The notes: generated by a model not told the origin, from the sequence alone. A stretch of 64,000 bases of DNA from Nostoc sp. UHCC 0870 (GCF_022063185.1 NZ_CP091913.1:1981001-2045000), one strand, 5' to 3'; positions 34,102 to 44,342 are shown, counted from the stretch's first letter. Numbers and translations: made by a program.

Positions 34102-35097
34102 TCAAAGAGTTAATCCTAATTTGCGTAAAATTTTTGTCCCCAAATTTGGAGACCCATTATTAGCCTTGGGCTTAGTTGTAAATATTGGTCGCTTGTCTGG
34201 TTCATGAAGATAGCGATAATGCAAGAAAGTATCGCGGTAGGGAAAATCAATATTTTCTCCTTCAGAAAGTTGCTTAAACAACCGAGATTTTAGACCAATA
34301 TAATGAATATAAGTTAACTGTTTACCGTGGTCGTACAGGATATTGTCTTGTGTTGTAAAATGATTAGAAGTTACACAACAGCCTGTCCTTTCTTGGCTAG
34401 GAAGTTGGTGAGCTAAGTTACAGTAAGAAATCCCTAGCCGCATCACCATATAGTTGAGAACTGTTTGATCTGGGGCCATTGCATACAAGATTTCTGCTTC
34501 TCCTTGGCGGAGTTTTTCTAAAATAGTTTCTTGCTCTTGGGGTGTAAATATACCTTTTTTAGAAGCATAAAATCCAGAGCAAAATATTTCTGTTTGCAGT
34601 TGTTCTGGGGTGAATAATTCCCTTAATTTCGGGGAAGATTCATCATAAACATGAGATAAATCTTTATACTGGAAGTCATATACTATAAAGTCATGCTCAT
34701 CTAGCTGGGCAAAAATTTTATCTAGGGGACTCATCAATAATGTGTCTGCATCCATGTACACAAATCGCTCAAAAGGCGCATCAAAAGCACAGTAACGCCG
34801 ATGAGTACCGACTCGATGATATTTATCACTACTAACTTTTAGCCAATGAGCTTGAGCTGTGGGGTGAGTATCCCAAACACGACGCACAAATTCATCCCAT
34901 TGTTGAATTGAATTTTGATCATCATATAGTTGCACCTGTGGACGGCGAGCTATTTCGGCAGCGATTTGCTCTGTATGATCATCGTAAGGATAGACACAAA
35001 CCGGCATGGTTTGACCATAAATTGCCTCAATACTATTGAGTAGGGCAATTAGTTGGTCATAAACTTTATCATTAGCTAGGGTACAAATACCATCCAT
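34102..35097 (-). CDS. Putative GT-A glycosyltransferase, second paralogue pair (b)
   Basis: 331 residues, paralogous to the downstream gene. It has GICTLANDKVYDQLIALLNSI, PVCVYPYDD, the DxD in YMDADTL (Asp116/Asp118), CSGFYASKKG and APDQTVLNYMV. A strong AAGGAG lies before the ATG. It is packed 15 bases after the fucosyltransferase-like gene, indicating one operon. The sugar is unknown. Confidence 0.68.
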   Translation of the reverse strand: MDGICTLANDKVYDQLIALLNSIEAIYGQTMPVCVYPYDDHTEQIAAEIARRPQVQLYDDQNSIQQWDEFVRRVWDTHPTAQAHWLKVSSDKYHRVGTHRRYCAFDAPFERFVYMDADTLLMSPLDKIFAQLDEHDFIVYDFQYKDLSHVYDESSPKLRELFTPEQLQTEIFCSGFYASKKGIFTPQEQETILEKLRQGEAEILYAMAPDQTVLNYMVMRLGISYCNLAHQLPSQERTGCCVTSNHFTTQDNILYDHGKQLTYIHYIGLKSRLFKQLSEGENIDFPYRDTFLHYRYLHEPDKRPIFTTKPKANNGSPNLGTKILRKLGLTL

Positions 35098-35112
35098 AGA
35101 GTAACTCCTTTT

Positions 35113-36072
35113 CTATGAGAACTTGGCAACAAATTCTGACAACCAATTGAGTAGATTTAGTTTGTGTAAGATAATTTGTCTAGCTTCTGCGATCGCATCC
35201 TTAGCAGCATACCAAGCATCAGGAGTAGAAGTCACTTCTTGGATGTAGGCAATACCTTTTTCATCTAAACTAGGTAAGCGTAAAAAACTACCTGGTGGTA
35301 ACAACTTATCAGCAGCCGATCCTCCATAGTAAATTGGTAAACACCAAGCCAGTAACGCATCCCACAATTTTTCACTCACATACCAACTGTTATCAGCATA
35401 ATTTTCAATAGCTAAATTGTAATAATACGGGGCCATGCCATGCCATTTACCGCCCAATTCACCTGATGATTTTGACCATACAGGTAAATTACGTCCATAT
35501 AAATCAAATTTAATTTCACTATTTTGTAGTGATTCTAAAAACTGTAATCGTTGACGATGATTAGCTGTACGGTTGATACCAGAGGTAATCCAACTACAAG
35601 GCGCAACTTTTTCGGGTATTGGCATTTCATTTAATTCCCGAAACGAGTTACCAATATACCAAATTGCAGGCATATAGTCAGGGACAGGGGCAAAATCATC
35701 AGGGCCAGAAATATAACCGCAGTAATTTTCTGCTGCTTGATAATAGCGTTTATTTTTTTCAACAACCTCATCTAAGGGTGGTTCGCGCAAAAGATATATT
35801 ACTCGTTCTTTCGGCACACCTCTGAGGCGTGAACTGACGTTAGTTTTTGGTTTTTGTTGTTTCCCTTTTAGCTTATCTAGCCAAGATTGAGGTTTATGCT
35901 GCTTAGGAAAATCAAATTGATACATCAGCATAAAATCTGGGTTTGGTGCTGATGCTTGTATTTTTATATTGCCCCAAATTCCAAAGGGATTAGGGGTTTG
36001 TTGCCATAGCCAATCACCTCTTGTATCAATATTGCTATAACTGCTAATCATCCCGACAGTTTTTATATTCAT
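35113..36072 (-). CDS. GT10 (alpha-1,3/4-fucosyltransferase-like) glycosyltransferase
   Basis: 319 residues. The C-terminal half contains the GT10 donor-binding signature: YNLAIENYADNSWYVSEKLW, followed by DALLAWCLPIYYGG and LPPGSFLRL. The N-terminal half has VIYLLREPP, the usual acceptor-domain strand. GT10 enzymes transfer fucose from GDP-fucose to N-acetylglucosamine-type acceptors in LPS or glycans. The cyanobacterial acceptor is unknown. No GDP-fucose synthesis gene is seen nearby, so donor supply is assumed to be from elsewhere. Confidence 0.78.
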   Translation of the reverse strand: MNIKTVGMISSYSNIDTRGDWLWQQTPNPFGIWGNIKIQASAPNPDFMLMYQFDFPKQHKPQSWLDKLKGKQQKPKTNVSSRLRGVPKERVIYLLREPPLDEVVEKNKRYYQAAENYCGYISGPDDFAPVPDYMPAIWYIGNSFRELNEMPIPEKVAPCSWITSGINRTANHRQRLQFLESLQNSEIKFDLYGRNLPVWSKSSGELGGKWHGMAPYYYNLAIENYADNSWYVSEKLWDALLAWCLPIYYGGSAADKLLPPGSFLRLPSLDEKGIAYIQEVTSTPDAWYAAKDAIAEARQIILHKLNLLNWLSEFVAKFS

Positions 36073-36113
36073 TTGTATCTATAATTTATTGTTTAAATTG
36101 TTCAATTTTCGAC

Positions 36114-37316
36114 CTATACTGTAACTGGAGGTCGTAAAGACTCATCAACATAACTGAGTATCTTCTCTGCTCTATTTTCCCAAGAGAACTGTTTAGCTAA
36201 TTCAATATTATTGATATAACCTCCTATTTTTCGGGGATAATTTTCTAAAGCTTGTTCTATTGCCTGGGCAAGCTTGGTGGGATGATCTGGTTCACACCAT
36301 ACAGCAGATAAAGGCAAATCTTTAAATAACATTAAAGGTGGTATCTCCGTAATGACTATAGGAGTTCCTGAAGCCATATACTGAAAAAATTTCACAGGAT
36401 TTGTGAAATTAGCCGACTTACCGGAACAGTGGGGGTGAGCCAAAATATCCGCCGCTTGAAATAAACTTACTAATCGCTGGCGAGGTAGTATCCAGCCTAA
36501 AAATTTCACATTATCTATTTGTTTTTCTCTAGCTAGTTGTTCATAAGCTGTGACTTGTTCTTCTTTACCACCTGTGATGGCAAACTGAACGTGTGGCAAT
36601 TCTTTGGCAGCATCAATCAATACATTAATTCCTTTAAAAGGATATAAAGCACCTGAGTAAACTACAAGATATTGCCGTTCATTTCCTAATAGCTGTTTAC
36701 GCCATTCTTCAGCTTGTTCTGGTTGTCTAAGTAAAAATGATTGCTCAAAACCATTATGCAACCAGACAACTTTTTCTGGTGGCATACCTTTTTCAATTAG
36801 GCTTTGTCGAATAAGTTCTGATTGGGTGATAGCAATTTGAAAAAATGGGCTATTAACAATTTCTGGGTTAAATTTTTCTTCTTGAAAATAGTGCCGTTCA
36901 TAGATTGTGGGAATATGATTTTTAACTGCTGCTTTGGCAAAGTTCCAATCTCTGGTATGGACAACTTTAGTATTAGGTAATAAATGAATTGGTAAATAGT
37001 AACGTGCCAATACTGTACTAGCAGAAGTGAACTTGCTTCCAACGCAATCAATTGGCCAAGGCATTGGTAAAGTAGCAATTTTTAATTTGTCTTGTACGTC
37101 GTAAAATTCTATAAACTTTTGATCGGGTTGTCTGAGGTGAAAAGGAGAAAATAACCCTAAAGGATTCCAAGCACCACGTTGAGAATCTGGATATACTAAG
37201 ACTGAAGAATAACCGATATTGGCTGCGGCATTAGCACAAAGAACATCATGTATTTCGTGTGCTGTATCTGGTTTGAGGGATATTGTTCTACTAAAAAAAA
37301 TATATTTATTTTTCAT
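36114..37316 (-). CDS. GT4-family glycosyltransferase
   Basis: 400 residues with a GT-B fold. The N-terminal acceptor half carries HTRDWNFAKAAV. The C-terminal donor half has VVYSGALYPFKGINVLIDA, KFLGWILPRQRLVSLFQAADILAHP split over two helices, and a late EX7E-type pattern in the FTNPVKFFQYMASGTPIVIT region. GT4 enzymes are retaining transferases in capsule, LPS or exopolysaccharide assembly. It sits 14 bases from the ABC exporter stop, suggesting co-transcription. Confidence 0.85.
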   Translation of the reverse strand: MKNKYIFFSRTISLKPDTAHEIHDVLCANAAANIGYSSVLVYPDSQRGAWNPLGLFSPFHLRQPDQKFIEFYDVQDKLKIATLPMPWPIDCVGSKFTSASTVLARYYLPIHLLPNTKVVHTRDWNFAKAAVKNHIPTIYERHYFQEEKFNPEIVNSPFFQIAITQSELIRQSLIEKGMPPEKVVWLHNGFEQSFLLRQPEQAEEWRKQLLGNERQYLVVYSGALYPFKGINVLIDAAKELPHVQFAITGGKEEQVTAYEQLAREKQIDNVKFLGWILPRQRLVSLFQAADILAHPHCSGKSANFTNPVKFFQYMASGTPIVITEIPPLMLFKDLPLSAVWCEPDHPTKLAQAIEQALENYPRKIGGYINNIELAKQFSWENRAEKILSYVDESLRPPVTV

Positions 37317-37330
37317 GTTTAGTTTAGATG

Positions 37331-39577
37331 CTAATTATTATGTATTTTATCTTCAAAATTTTCTAAAAACTTCAGCAGGTTCATACCTAAATCTAGAGCT
37401 TCTTTAAGGGTTTGATATCGGTTGGGAGGTAATTCTAAAGTATTATTAGCAAGTGACCGCAGAGAGATTAATAGGGAATTTAATTGAATGTTAAATTCTT
37501 GTATTGTCTGCAAATATCCCATCTGGGCATTGCTGTTGTAGTTTTTCTCTGATGATGATGTAGATAAATAGTGGATTTGCTGTTGCACAATATCCTCAAA
37601 AATATCCAGGGTGTTGATGATTTTAAATGTTGATTTGTATGAGTCTTCAATCAATGTCTGGTGTTCTTGAGTATTGTCTGTCATCTCATCAAGTAACAAG
37701 TGTAAAACACCGATCATTGAGTTTAGCCTTGTCCGCATTTCATGAGAAATTCTCAGTAAGCTTTGATTACTGTGATTGCTAGTTTTAGGAATATTGCTAA
37801 ACTGCATTGAGTAAAGACGTGCATAATAACCACCTTTTTGTAGGAGTTGTTCATGAGTTCCTACTTCCATTACCTGTCCTTGGTCTAGGACAGCAATTTG
37901 GTCAGCTTTTTGGACTGTGGATAGGCGGTGAGCAATGACTAAGGTGGTGCGATCGCGGCTCAGATCATCTAGAGCTGCTTGCACTAAACGTTCAGACACT
38001 GTATCTAAAGCACTGGTGGCTTCATCTAAAATTAAAATTTCTGGATTTTGCAACAGGGCGCGGGCGATCGCTAATCTTTGTCTTTGTCCTCCAGATAACA
38101 TCACACCGCGATCGCCAATTAAGGTATCCAATTCCTGTGGTAATTTACTAATAAACTCGTAAGCGTTGGCTCGCTTGGCGGCTGTAATAATTTCGTCTTT
38201 GGTGGCTTCTGGTTTCCCATAGGCAATATTCTGACCTACGGATTCATTAAACAAAAAGGTATCTTGACTAACAATTCCCATCCTCTGGCGCAAAGATTTC
38301 AAGTCAAAATCACGCAAATCTCTACCGTCAATTGTAATACTACCGGATGTTGGGTCATAAAATCTGGGTAGTAGGTCAGCCAAGGTTGATTTACCAGCAC
38401 CAGAACTACCTACCAAGGCTAAAGTTGTCCCACGGGGTAAAAATAAATTGACATCTTTTAATACGAATTTCTCTTGTCCCGGATAGCCAAAAGATAATGA
38501 GTTAAAACCTATACCCTTTTCTAATTTGGTGTAGATAACGTCACCTTCACCCATAAAGGGTTTATTATCACGCCGCAAAAACTCAGTGACTATCTCCACG
38601 CTAGGCGCACTATTGGCAAAACTATTGCGGATACTATTCAACTGAGAAACTAGTGGTAACAGTCGCAGTAGTACCAATAGATATGTAAGTAGTACGGCTG
38701 ATAGAGCAGAAACTTGATCGGAAAATAAAACTCTGCTTAAAAATACAATTAATAGCAAGGATGTGATTCCCATCACCTCACTGAGTGGAGCAATCAATTG
38801 GGAATTCGCTTGAGAATCGAAATCTGCTTGCTCGCGATCGCGAATTAGAGTGATGATTTTTTTATATTCTTTTTCTTCATTTCCTGTGGCTTTAACTAAC
38901 CTAATTCCATTTAATATTTCTAGCACAGTGATTGAATACAATTTGGACATATCACTAAGCTGTTGTCCAAAGTGTTTGGAGCGGGAAATTGTGTACTGGT
39001 TAATTAACGTTACTAAAGACAACAACACAGTAGATGCAAGAGTTAACTGCCAAGAAATTGATAGTAGCAATCCAATAAATACAAAAATCGTAATAACATT
39101 AATAATTAATTTAATCACATTACTGATAGAACCTGCCGCCCGGCCAATTTCTCCTCCCAGACTATTTAATAAATCACCAACTCTCATTTTGGTGTAGTAG
39201 TCTAGGTCAACCTCTAGTAATAATTTTAATCCGTCTTCTCGGATATCTGAAGTTAACTTTCTTGTAAAAGAGCTTGATGTTAAAGAACTAGTATAAGCGG
39301 CTAAATTTTTTAAACAAATTGTCAATATAATTGCTCCCGACATGACCAATATCCGATAGTTCTCTGGAACGTTATCAAACGGAGTCATGATCGATCTGAG
39401 CAGGGGAGGGGCGTTAGTTAAGTCTATTTCTTGTCCCACTATCTTTAAAACTATCGGCACAATCAAAGTTGTGCTGATACCATTAAATAAAGCACCAGAA
39501 AATCCCAATAATACTGTCAGAAAAATCCAGCCGGGATATGGTTTGGCAAATTTTAGTAGTAGTTTTCTGGTAGACAT
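37331..39577 (-). CDS. MsbA-type ABC exporter fused to a histidine-kinase-like H-box domain
   Basis: 748 residues. Residues 1-320 are a six-helix ABC exporter membrane domain. Residues 350-590 are the ATPase: Walker A GSSGAGKST (390-398), signature LSGGQ (494-498), Walker B LILDEA (515-520) and H-loop His550. A typical half-transporter ends near 590. Here residues 607-665 form a HisKA-like dimerisation helix with SHEMRTRLNSMIGVLHLLLD, aligning with the SHELRTPLNxI H-box; the candidate phosphoacceptor is His612 and the usual proline is Arg. No kinase ATPase domain follows, only a helical tail. It is probably a dimer exporting a lipid-linked glycan, with the added domain as a regulatory phosphorylation or dimerisation module. 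That last role is inferred. Confidence 0.85.
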   Translation of the reverse strand: MSTRKLLLKFAKPYPGWIFLTVLLGFSGALFNGISTTLIVPIVLKIVGQEIDLTNAPPLLRSIMTPFDNVPENYRILVMSGAIILTICLKNLAAYTSSLTSSSFTRKLTSDIREDGLKLLLEVDLDYYTKMRVGDLLNSLGGEIGRAAGSISNVIKLIINVITIFVFIGLLLSISWQLTLASTVLLSLVTLINQYTISRSKHFGQQLSDMSKLYSITVLEILNGIRLVKATGNEEKEYKKIITLIRDREQADFDSQANSQLIAPLSEVMGITSLLLIVFLSRVLFSDQVSALSAVLLTYLLVLLRLLPLVSQLNSIRNSFANSAPSVEIVTEFLRRDNKPFMGEGDVIYTKLEKGIGFNSLSFGYPGQEKFVLKDVNLFLPRGTTLALVGSSGAGKSTLADLLPRFYDPTSGSITIDGRDLRDFDLKSLRQRMGIVSQDTFLFNESVGQNIAYGKPEATKDEIITAAKRANAYEFISKLPQELDTLIGDRGVMLSGGQRQRLAIARALLQNPEILILDEATSALDTVSERLVQAALDDLSRDRTTLVIAHRLSTVQKADQIAVLDQGQVMEVGTHEQLLQKGGYYARLYSMQFSNIPKTSNHSNQSLLRISHEMRTRLNSMIGVLHLLLDEMTDNTQEHQTLIEDSYKSTFKIINTLDIFEDIVQQQIHYLSTSSSEKNYNSNAQMGYLQTIQEFNIQLNSLLISLRSLANNTLELPPNRYQTLKEALDLGMNLLKFLENFEDKIHNN

Positions 39578-39759
39578 CTGTTTTTCTTATCACACCTAAG
39601 CTATTTTTAACATTAATTATTCTGTAATCTCTACATATTTCACCTTTCGCATCAAGAGTAATAGAAAATTATTATACAAATAACTGTGTTTTTACTGTCA
39701 ACCAAGATAATATACTCCTAATTTTACGTTATTCACCATCTACCACCGAGCGTCAATCT

Positions 39760-40911
39760 TCATAACTGAGCAATTAATGATTGCAGGGTAGAAGCCATCG
39801 CCTCTAAACTATATTTCTCGACACATCTTTCTCTAGCTTGTTGACCACGCTCATTAGCCAAATTTAAATCTTGAAATATCAATTGAATCTTCTGGGCAAT
39901 TTGTGCTGGCGATGCTGGGTCTACTAAATAACCAGTATCCGCTAAAATTTCTGTAATATCTCCTACATGAGTTGATAATACAGGTTTAGCCATTGCCATC
40001 CCATCTGTCAACTTTAGAGGAAACTGAGCGCGAGAGGTTAAGGTATCCCGTTGCGGAACGACAACAACGTGAGCCGCCGCCACAATTTCTGGCATTACAT
40101 CTACCGGACACTTTGGCAACTTAATAATCCAACGTCCCCATTTTTGAATGAGTTGCTCATCGTAGTCATCGTAAGGACTACCACCGACAATCACCAGTCT
40201 TAAATCTGACTCATTTAACAAATCCAAAGCCATTAAGACATCTTCCACCCCCTTGTGAGGACGTGGTGCGCCAGGAAACATTAAAATTCTATATTCAGAC
40301 AAGTCATAACGCTCTCTACTGATTTCTGGGTCATACTTACTAGGATCAAACATAGCAGTATCTTTCCCATTAGGTACATAAACACCGCCAAAACGGTTTT
40401 GCAAAAACTGAGTATCTACTGTGACAGCATCTGCTTTTGGTACTAACTTTTCTATCCATTGAAGATACAATGGATGATCTGGAAACCTCAATGCTCCATT
40501 AGGCTTAAAAATATCTCTGTACAATTGCTTCAAACCAGGACGATATTGCCATTCATCGCCGCCATACCAACTCAGTTCCCAGTCATCCATATCTAAAAGT
40601 AAAGGACGATGGGTACTAAACTTCTTCAATAGCGAAACGCCAAAACTCGTTGGTTTAGGTTTTACTGCATAAATAATATCCCCATCTATTTTTTGTAAGA
40701 TTTCTTGGGCCGAACCAAAAAAATTGGGATAGTTAGTGCCGGTAATAGGAATAACTGTAATTTCATTAGGTGGAATTGCATACAGTTCTTTTCCGTAAAT
40801 AAATCCAATAATTTCTACTTGATATTCCAGAAATTTCAAAATCTGAGCTAGTAAAAAAGCCCTAACACTTCCACCACCAGATAAGTCGCTAACAATTAAT
40901 GAAACCTTCAT
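39760..40911 (-). CDS. GT4-family glycosyltransferase
   Basis: 383 residues with GT-B features: SDLSGGGSVRAFLLAQILK near the start, LMFPGAPRPHKGVEDVLMAL opening the donor domain, and a later HVVVVPQRDTLTSRAQFP / KLTDGMAMAKPVLSTHVGD region in place of the EX7E motif. LVIVGGSPYDDYDE is the usual loop before it. It is likely a retaining hexosyl transferase for the surface polymer. The gap of 182 bases to the ABC exporter may contain a promoter. Confidence 0.85.
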   Translation of the reverse strand: MKVSLIVSDLSGGGSVRAFLLAQILKFLEYQVEIIGFIYGKELYAIPPNEITVIPITGTNYPNFFGSAQEILQKIDGDIIYAVKPKPTSFGVSLLKKFSTHRPLLLDMDDWELSWYGGDEWQYRPGLKQLYRDIFKPNGALRFPDHPLYLQWIEKLVPKADAVTVDTQFLQNRFGGVYVPNGKDTAMFDPSKYDPEISRERYDLSEYRILMFPGAPRPHKGVEDVLMALDLLNESDLRLVIVGGSPYDDYDEQLIQKWGRWIIKLPKCPVDVMPEIVAAAHVVVVPQRDTLTSRAQFPLKLTDGMAMAKPVLSTHVGDITEILADTGYLVDPASPAQIAQKIQLIFQDLNLANERGQQARERCVEKYSLEAMASTLQSLIAQL

Positions 40912-41033
40912 TATTTCTAAATAAGCCGTTCAATAAAATGGTAAATAATAGACCCTACTAGATGGGTAAAAAAGAATAATGGGCAAAAATTAGGTTTTTG
41001 AAAATTATAAATCAACTCATGTTAGTTAGTTCA

Positions 41034-42065
41034 TCAGGATAAATTGAGCATATTTTTAACCAAATCTAATTTCTCTGATACAAGAGAGATGATTTTTTTT
41101 GACCGGGGTCCGCGATACTTTTCATATAATAAAAAACTTGGTGTAATTGCTCTCATTTTATTTACTAACTTTATAGTAAATTTATTATTTAATTTTACCT
41201 TTTTGTCGAATAATTTAACTGGTGTAGGAGCTATTTTAATTAATTGATCAAATATGGATTTATCTTGTTCTCGGATAGCTTCTTCCAAAAGATACTCTAT
41301 GCCGATTGTGCAGAGCTTATGCAAGTCTGGATGCTTTTGTATGACATTTTCATAAAATAAAATATAGTAATTTCTCATATAAGGCCAGTTATTGGTCCGA
41401 TTGGTTTGATGTTTTGTATAATAAGCACCAATCATAGGGGTATAAACAAAATTCGCACCTTTTCTGAGAATATCTATGGCAAAATATCTATCCCCCAGAG
41501 CTTTAAGATATTCAGGAAATTGAATTTTACTCAATATATTCCTGTGCATCAACATGGCTTGCTGAAGACAAGGATGAGGTGAGGCTGCTAAAAAATCGGG
41601 GATGAGTAAACGTTGAATTAGTTGCTCTGTAGTTAATAAACCGATAATATTTTCCTGACGGTTAACAATATTTTCTTGAGCATCTATAAATACTCGTTCA
41701 TAATCTGAATAAAATATAACATTTTCAGAAAAATCAACTTGTGCTAGATGATTGAGTTGAAATCTAATTTTGTCTTCATGAATCCAATCATCTGCATCTA
41801 GACATTGAATCCATTCTCCCTGAGCCTTTTGAATCCCAAAATTGCGAGAAGATGGTAGTCCACTGTTTTCTTTGAAAAAGTATTTTACTCGCTGATCAAT
41901 ACCCATTAATTGCTCAGATACTTGACGAGTGTTATCAGTAGAACCATCATCTATAATCAAACACTCAATCTCAGTGTGGGTTTGTGATAATACACTTGTG
42001 ACTGAACGCTCAAGGTAGTGTCCTTGATTAAAGCAATTAATAATAATTGATACCAGTGGAGGCAT
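41034..42065 (-). CDS. GT2-family glycosyltransferase
   Basis: 343 residues with an N-terminal GT2/GT-A domain: VSIIINCFNQGHYLERSV, ECLIIDDGSTDNT (nucleotide-binding aspartates) and QCLDADDW (the DxD). The C-terminal 100 residues are basic and variable. Inverting transferases of this type add sugars to lipid carriers or growing glycans. It is the first gene of the minus-strand glycan series. A TATA-rich region upstream (42066-42268) is a reasonable promoter location. Confidence 0.87.
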   Translation of the reverse strand: MPPLVSIIINCFNQGHYLERSVTSVLSQTHTEIECLIIDDGSTDNTRQVSEQLMGIDQRVKYFFKENSGLPSSRNFGIQKAQGEWIQCLDADDWIHEDKIRFQLNHLAQVDFSENVIFYSDYERVFIDAQENIVNRQENIIGLLTTEQLIQRLLIPDFLAASPHPCLQQAMLMHRNILSKIQFPEYLKALGDRYFAIDILRKGANFVYTPMIGAYYTKHQTNRTNNWPYMRNYYILFYENVIQKHPDLHKLCTIGIEYLLEEAIREQDKSIFDQLIKIAPTPVKLFDKKVKLNNKFTIKLVNKMRAITPSFLLYEKYRGPRSKKIISLVSEKLDLVKNMLNLS

Positions 42066-42268
42066 TTCTTAAGTGTTCCTCATGATCATAATTTGTCAGT
42101 TAATACTCACTATCATAGAGATAGTAGGCGTATTCACTTGCCCTGAAGACTTTTGGTTCTTAAGATAGCACAGATTTTTAGTGTAATTCCTGATAATGAT
42201 TTTTCTCTAAGAGTCTTAGTTACCTAGTGGTCTTATAAAACTAAGCTACGTATAATTATGACGATGAG

Positions 42269-42499
42269 TTACCAATTAACTAGTTTTAGCTGTCCTGTTT
42301 GGATATAGTTAAAAACACGATTAATCTGACGACGCTCTCCTTCACGAACATCTCTTTTATTGAAAACAGTAGAGGTAAGCAAGGTATGGTCTTGACGACT
42401 CATCTTACCAGAGCTGAGGATTTTGTCTACAATTTGCTTTACTAACATCTCTGATTGGTCTTCGAGATTGCTATATATGTAACTTTGGTTACAACTCAT
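42269..42499 (-). CDS. Small conserved cyanobacterial protein
   Basis: 76 residues without signal or membrane segments. SEMLVKQIVDKILSSGKMS and RRQINRVFNYIQTGQLKLV are charged, helical blocks reminiscent of a family of short cyanobacterial proteins of unknown function. AGGA lies 8 bases before the ATG. It is set apart from the glycan genes by about 200 bases and may have its own promoter. A regulatory or adaptor role is possible, but nothing in the sequence shows it. Confidence 0.65.
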   Translation of the reverse strand: MSCNQSYIYSNLEDQSEMLVKQIVDKILSSGKMSRQDHTLLTSTVFNKRDVREGERRQINRVFNYIQTGQLKLVNW

Positions 42500-42864
42500 A
42501 AATTATCCTACTTAAATAAAGGTGTCATAGCACTACGAATGAATCTTCTTTGCTTCAAAGTAAATATAAATACTACTACATAAAATTCCTTAAGTAATTT
42601 GACAGCAAAAAAGAACACACTAAATCTAACTGTGCATCAAGTCTTCCTCCTAGAGAATTTTTACTGATCAATTAAAATATTCTTTACATTTTTTTGTATT
42701 GTTTAAGTATAAGTACAGACTTGGACCAAAAAAGCGATGAAAAGGGAGACTGTAATATAAAAAATACAAGTATTTAATCAGACTTGGGGCAATATCTAGT
42801 GATTTACTAGTAATTAAGAGTTGAAAATATATACCAAGCACTAACTTATGAGGAAATAAAACCG
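42500..42864. other. 365-base intergenic region upstream of gloB
   Basis: No gene, repeat family or strong hairpin is seen. It is AT-rich and separates two divergent genes, so it probably carries both promoters. Confidence 0.6.
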
Positions 42865-43638
42865 ATGCAAGTCATTCGTCTTGAGGCACTCTCAGACAAC
42901 TATATATTTTTACTGCATGACCCTAAACAAAATATTGCAGCTGTTGTTGATCCCGCAGAAGCTGAACCATTACTCAAGGAACTTGCAGAACTGAAAGCGG
43001 AATTAGTGGCAATTTTTAATACACACCACCATCATGACCATGTAGGTGGAAATCAGCCGCTAATCCAAAAATTCCCGCAAGTGAAAGTTTATGGTGGTGC
43101 GGAAGATAAAGGCAGAATACCAAGACAGGAGGTATTTTTACAGGAAGGCGATCGCGTCCAATTTGCTGATAGAGTAGCAGAGGTCATCTTTATTCCTGGA
43201 CACACCCGCGCTCATATCGCTTACTACTTCCCCCCCCAAACAGCCAATGAACCTGGGGAGTTATTCAGTGGTGATACCTTGTTTGCTGGTGGTTGTGGTC
43301 GCTTATTTGAAGGTACACCAGCGCAAATGATGGAATCTCTTAGTAAACTTAGGTCTTTACCAGATAATACTCGTGTTTGGTGCGCCCACGAATACACCTT
43401 AAAAAATTTACAATTTGCTCTGACAATAGACGGTAATAATACGGAACTGCAAAAACGTAGTTATCAAGTCAAAGCACAACGCAGTCGCCAAGAACCTACT
43501 GTCCCCTCAATGTTGGGAATAGAAAAGCTGACAAATCCCTTTTTACGTTGGGAGCAACCAGCACTACAGTTAGCAGCTAATAGTAGTGACCCTGTGCAAA
43601 CATTTGCCAGGATTCGGGGAATGAAGGATATGTTTTAG
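42865..43638 (+). CDS. gloB: Hydroxyacylglutathione hydrolase (glyoxalase II)
   Basis: 257 residues of the metallo-beta-lactamase fold. The zinc motif THHHHDH (53-59) is followed by the [10 protein letters not shown] histidine, the [17 protein letters not shown] aspartate and [10 protein letters not shown]. The glyoxalase II-specific C-terminus ([19 protein letters not shown]) is present. It splits S-lactoylglutathione to D-lactate and glutathione in methylglyoxal detoxification. GAGG about 12 bases upstream supports the ATG. Confidence 0.93.
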   Translation: MQVIRLEALSDNYIFLLHDPKQNIAAVVDPAEAEPLLKELAELKAELVAIFNTHHHHDHVGGNQPLIQKFPQVKVYGGAEDKGRIPRQEVFLQEGDRVQFADRVAEVIFIPGHTRAHIAYYFPPQTANEPGELFSGDTLFAGGCGRLFEGTPAQMMESLSKLRSLPDNTRVWCAHEYTLKNLQFALTIDGNNTELQKRSYQVKAQRSRQEPTVPSMLGIEKLTNPFLRWEQPALQLAANSSDPVQTFARIRGMKDMF

Positions 43639-43647
43639 TCACTTGTC

Positions 43648-43700
43648 CCCAATCCCCAATCCCCATTACCCCTTATCCCCAGAGGGGGCCCCGAGTTCCC
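43648..43700. repeat. CCCCAAT/CCCCAT heptamer repeats
   Basis: About four units of CCCCAAT and variants directly after gloB, same family as at 9132 and 54403. Confidence 0.75.
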
Positions 43701-43876
43701 CAATCTCCAATCCCTATTTTAAAATTTTTAGCACTAAGGAGTTGCGATCGCCCCCCGCCTTTCGCTAGGATCTGTAAGCTTTGGGATTATAGTATTGGTT
43801 GGGATACAGCTACGCTCACGTAGATTATCCTGCTGCCACCCAAGTTAATGAGATTTTACAGGAAAAACGGAAAACA

Positions 43877-44335
43877 ATGGCGAAACGCATACAATTAGTT
43901 TTAACTAAGGATGTCAGCAAGCTAGGAAAATCTGGCGATTTAGTAGATGTAGCTCCTGGCTATGCTCGTAATTATCTGATTCCTCAGAGTTTTGCAACTC
44001 ATGTTACTCCCGGTATTCTTAGACAAGTAGAACGCCGTCGGGAAGTAGAACGGCAACGCCAATTAGAGCTGAAACAACAAGCACAAGAACAAAAAGCCGC
44101 CTTAGAAAAAGTTAGCAGCTTGCAAATTGCCAAGCAAGTTGGTGAAAACGAAGCGATTTTTGGTACTGTCACCACCCAAGATGTTGTTGATGCTATCCAA
44201 GCAGCTACAGGTCAAGAAATAGACCGTCGTGGTATTACTATTCCAGATATTGGCAAGTTGGGTACTTACAAAGCAGATATTAAGTTGCACTCTGAAGTCA
44301 CAGCGCAAATTGATATTCAAGTGGTGGCTAGTTAA
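43877..44335 (+). CDS. rplI: 50S ribosomal protein L9
   Basis: From ATG 43877 ([20 protein letters not shown]) the protein has 152 residues, the standard L9 size. The open frame upstream at 43799 lacks conserved sequence. L9 signatures [17 protein letters not shown] and [13 protein letters not shown] are present, with a long charged central helix ([16 protein letters not shown]). L9 binds 23S rRNA at the L1 stalk base. Its position before dnaB is a common bacterial arrangement. Confidence 0.96.
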   Translation: MAKRIQLVLTKDVSKLGKSGDLVDVAPGYARNYLIPQSFATHVTPGILRQVERRREVERQRQLELKQQAQEQKAALEKVSSLQIAKQVGENEAIFGTVTTQDVVDAIQAATGQEIDRRGITIPDIGKLGTYKADIKLHSEVTAQIDIQVVAS

Positions 44336-44342
44336 ACTAGGG

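Noticed and set aside
43799..43876. Upstream extension of rplI
   Set aside because: The added 26 residues have no L9 similarity; the family start MAKRIQLVL lies at 43877.
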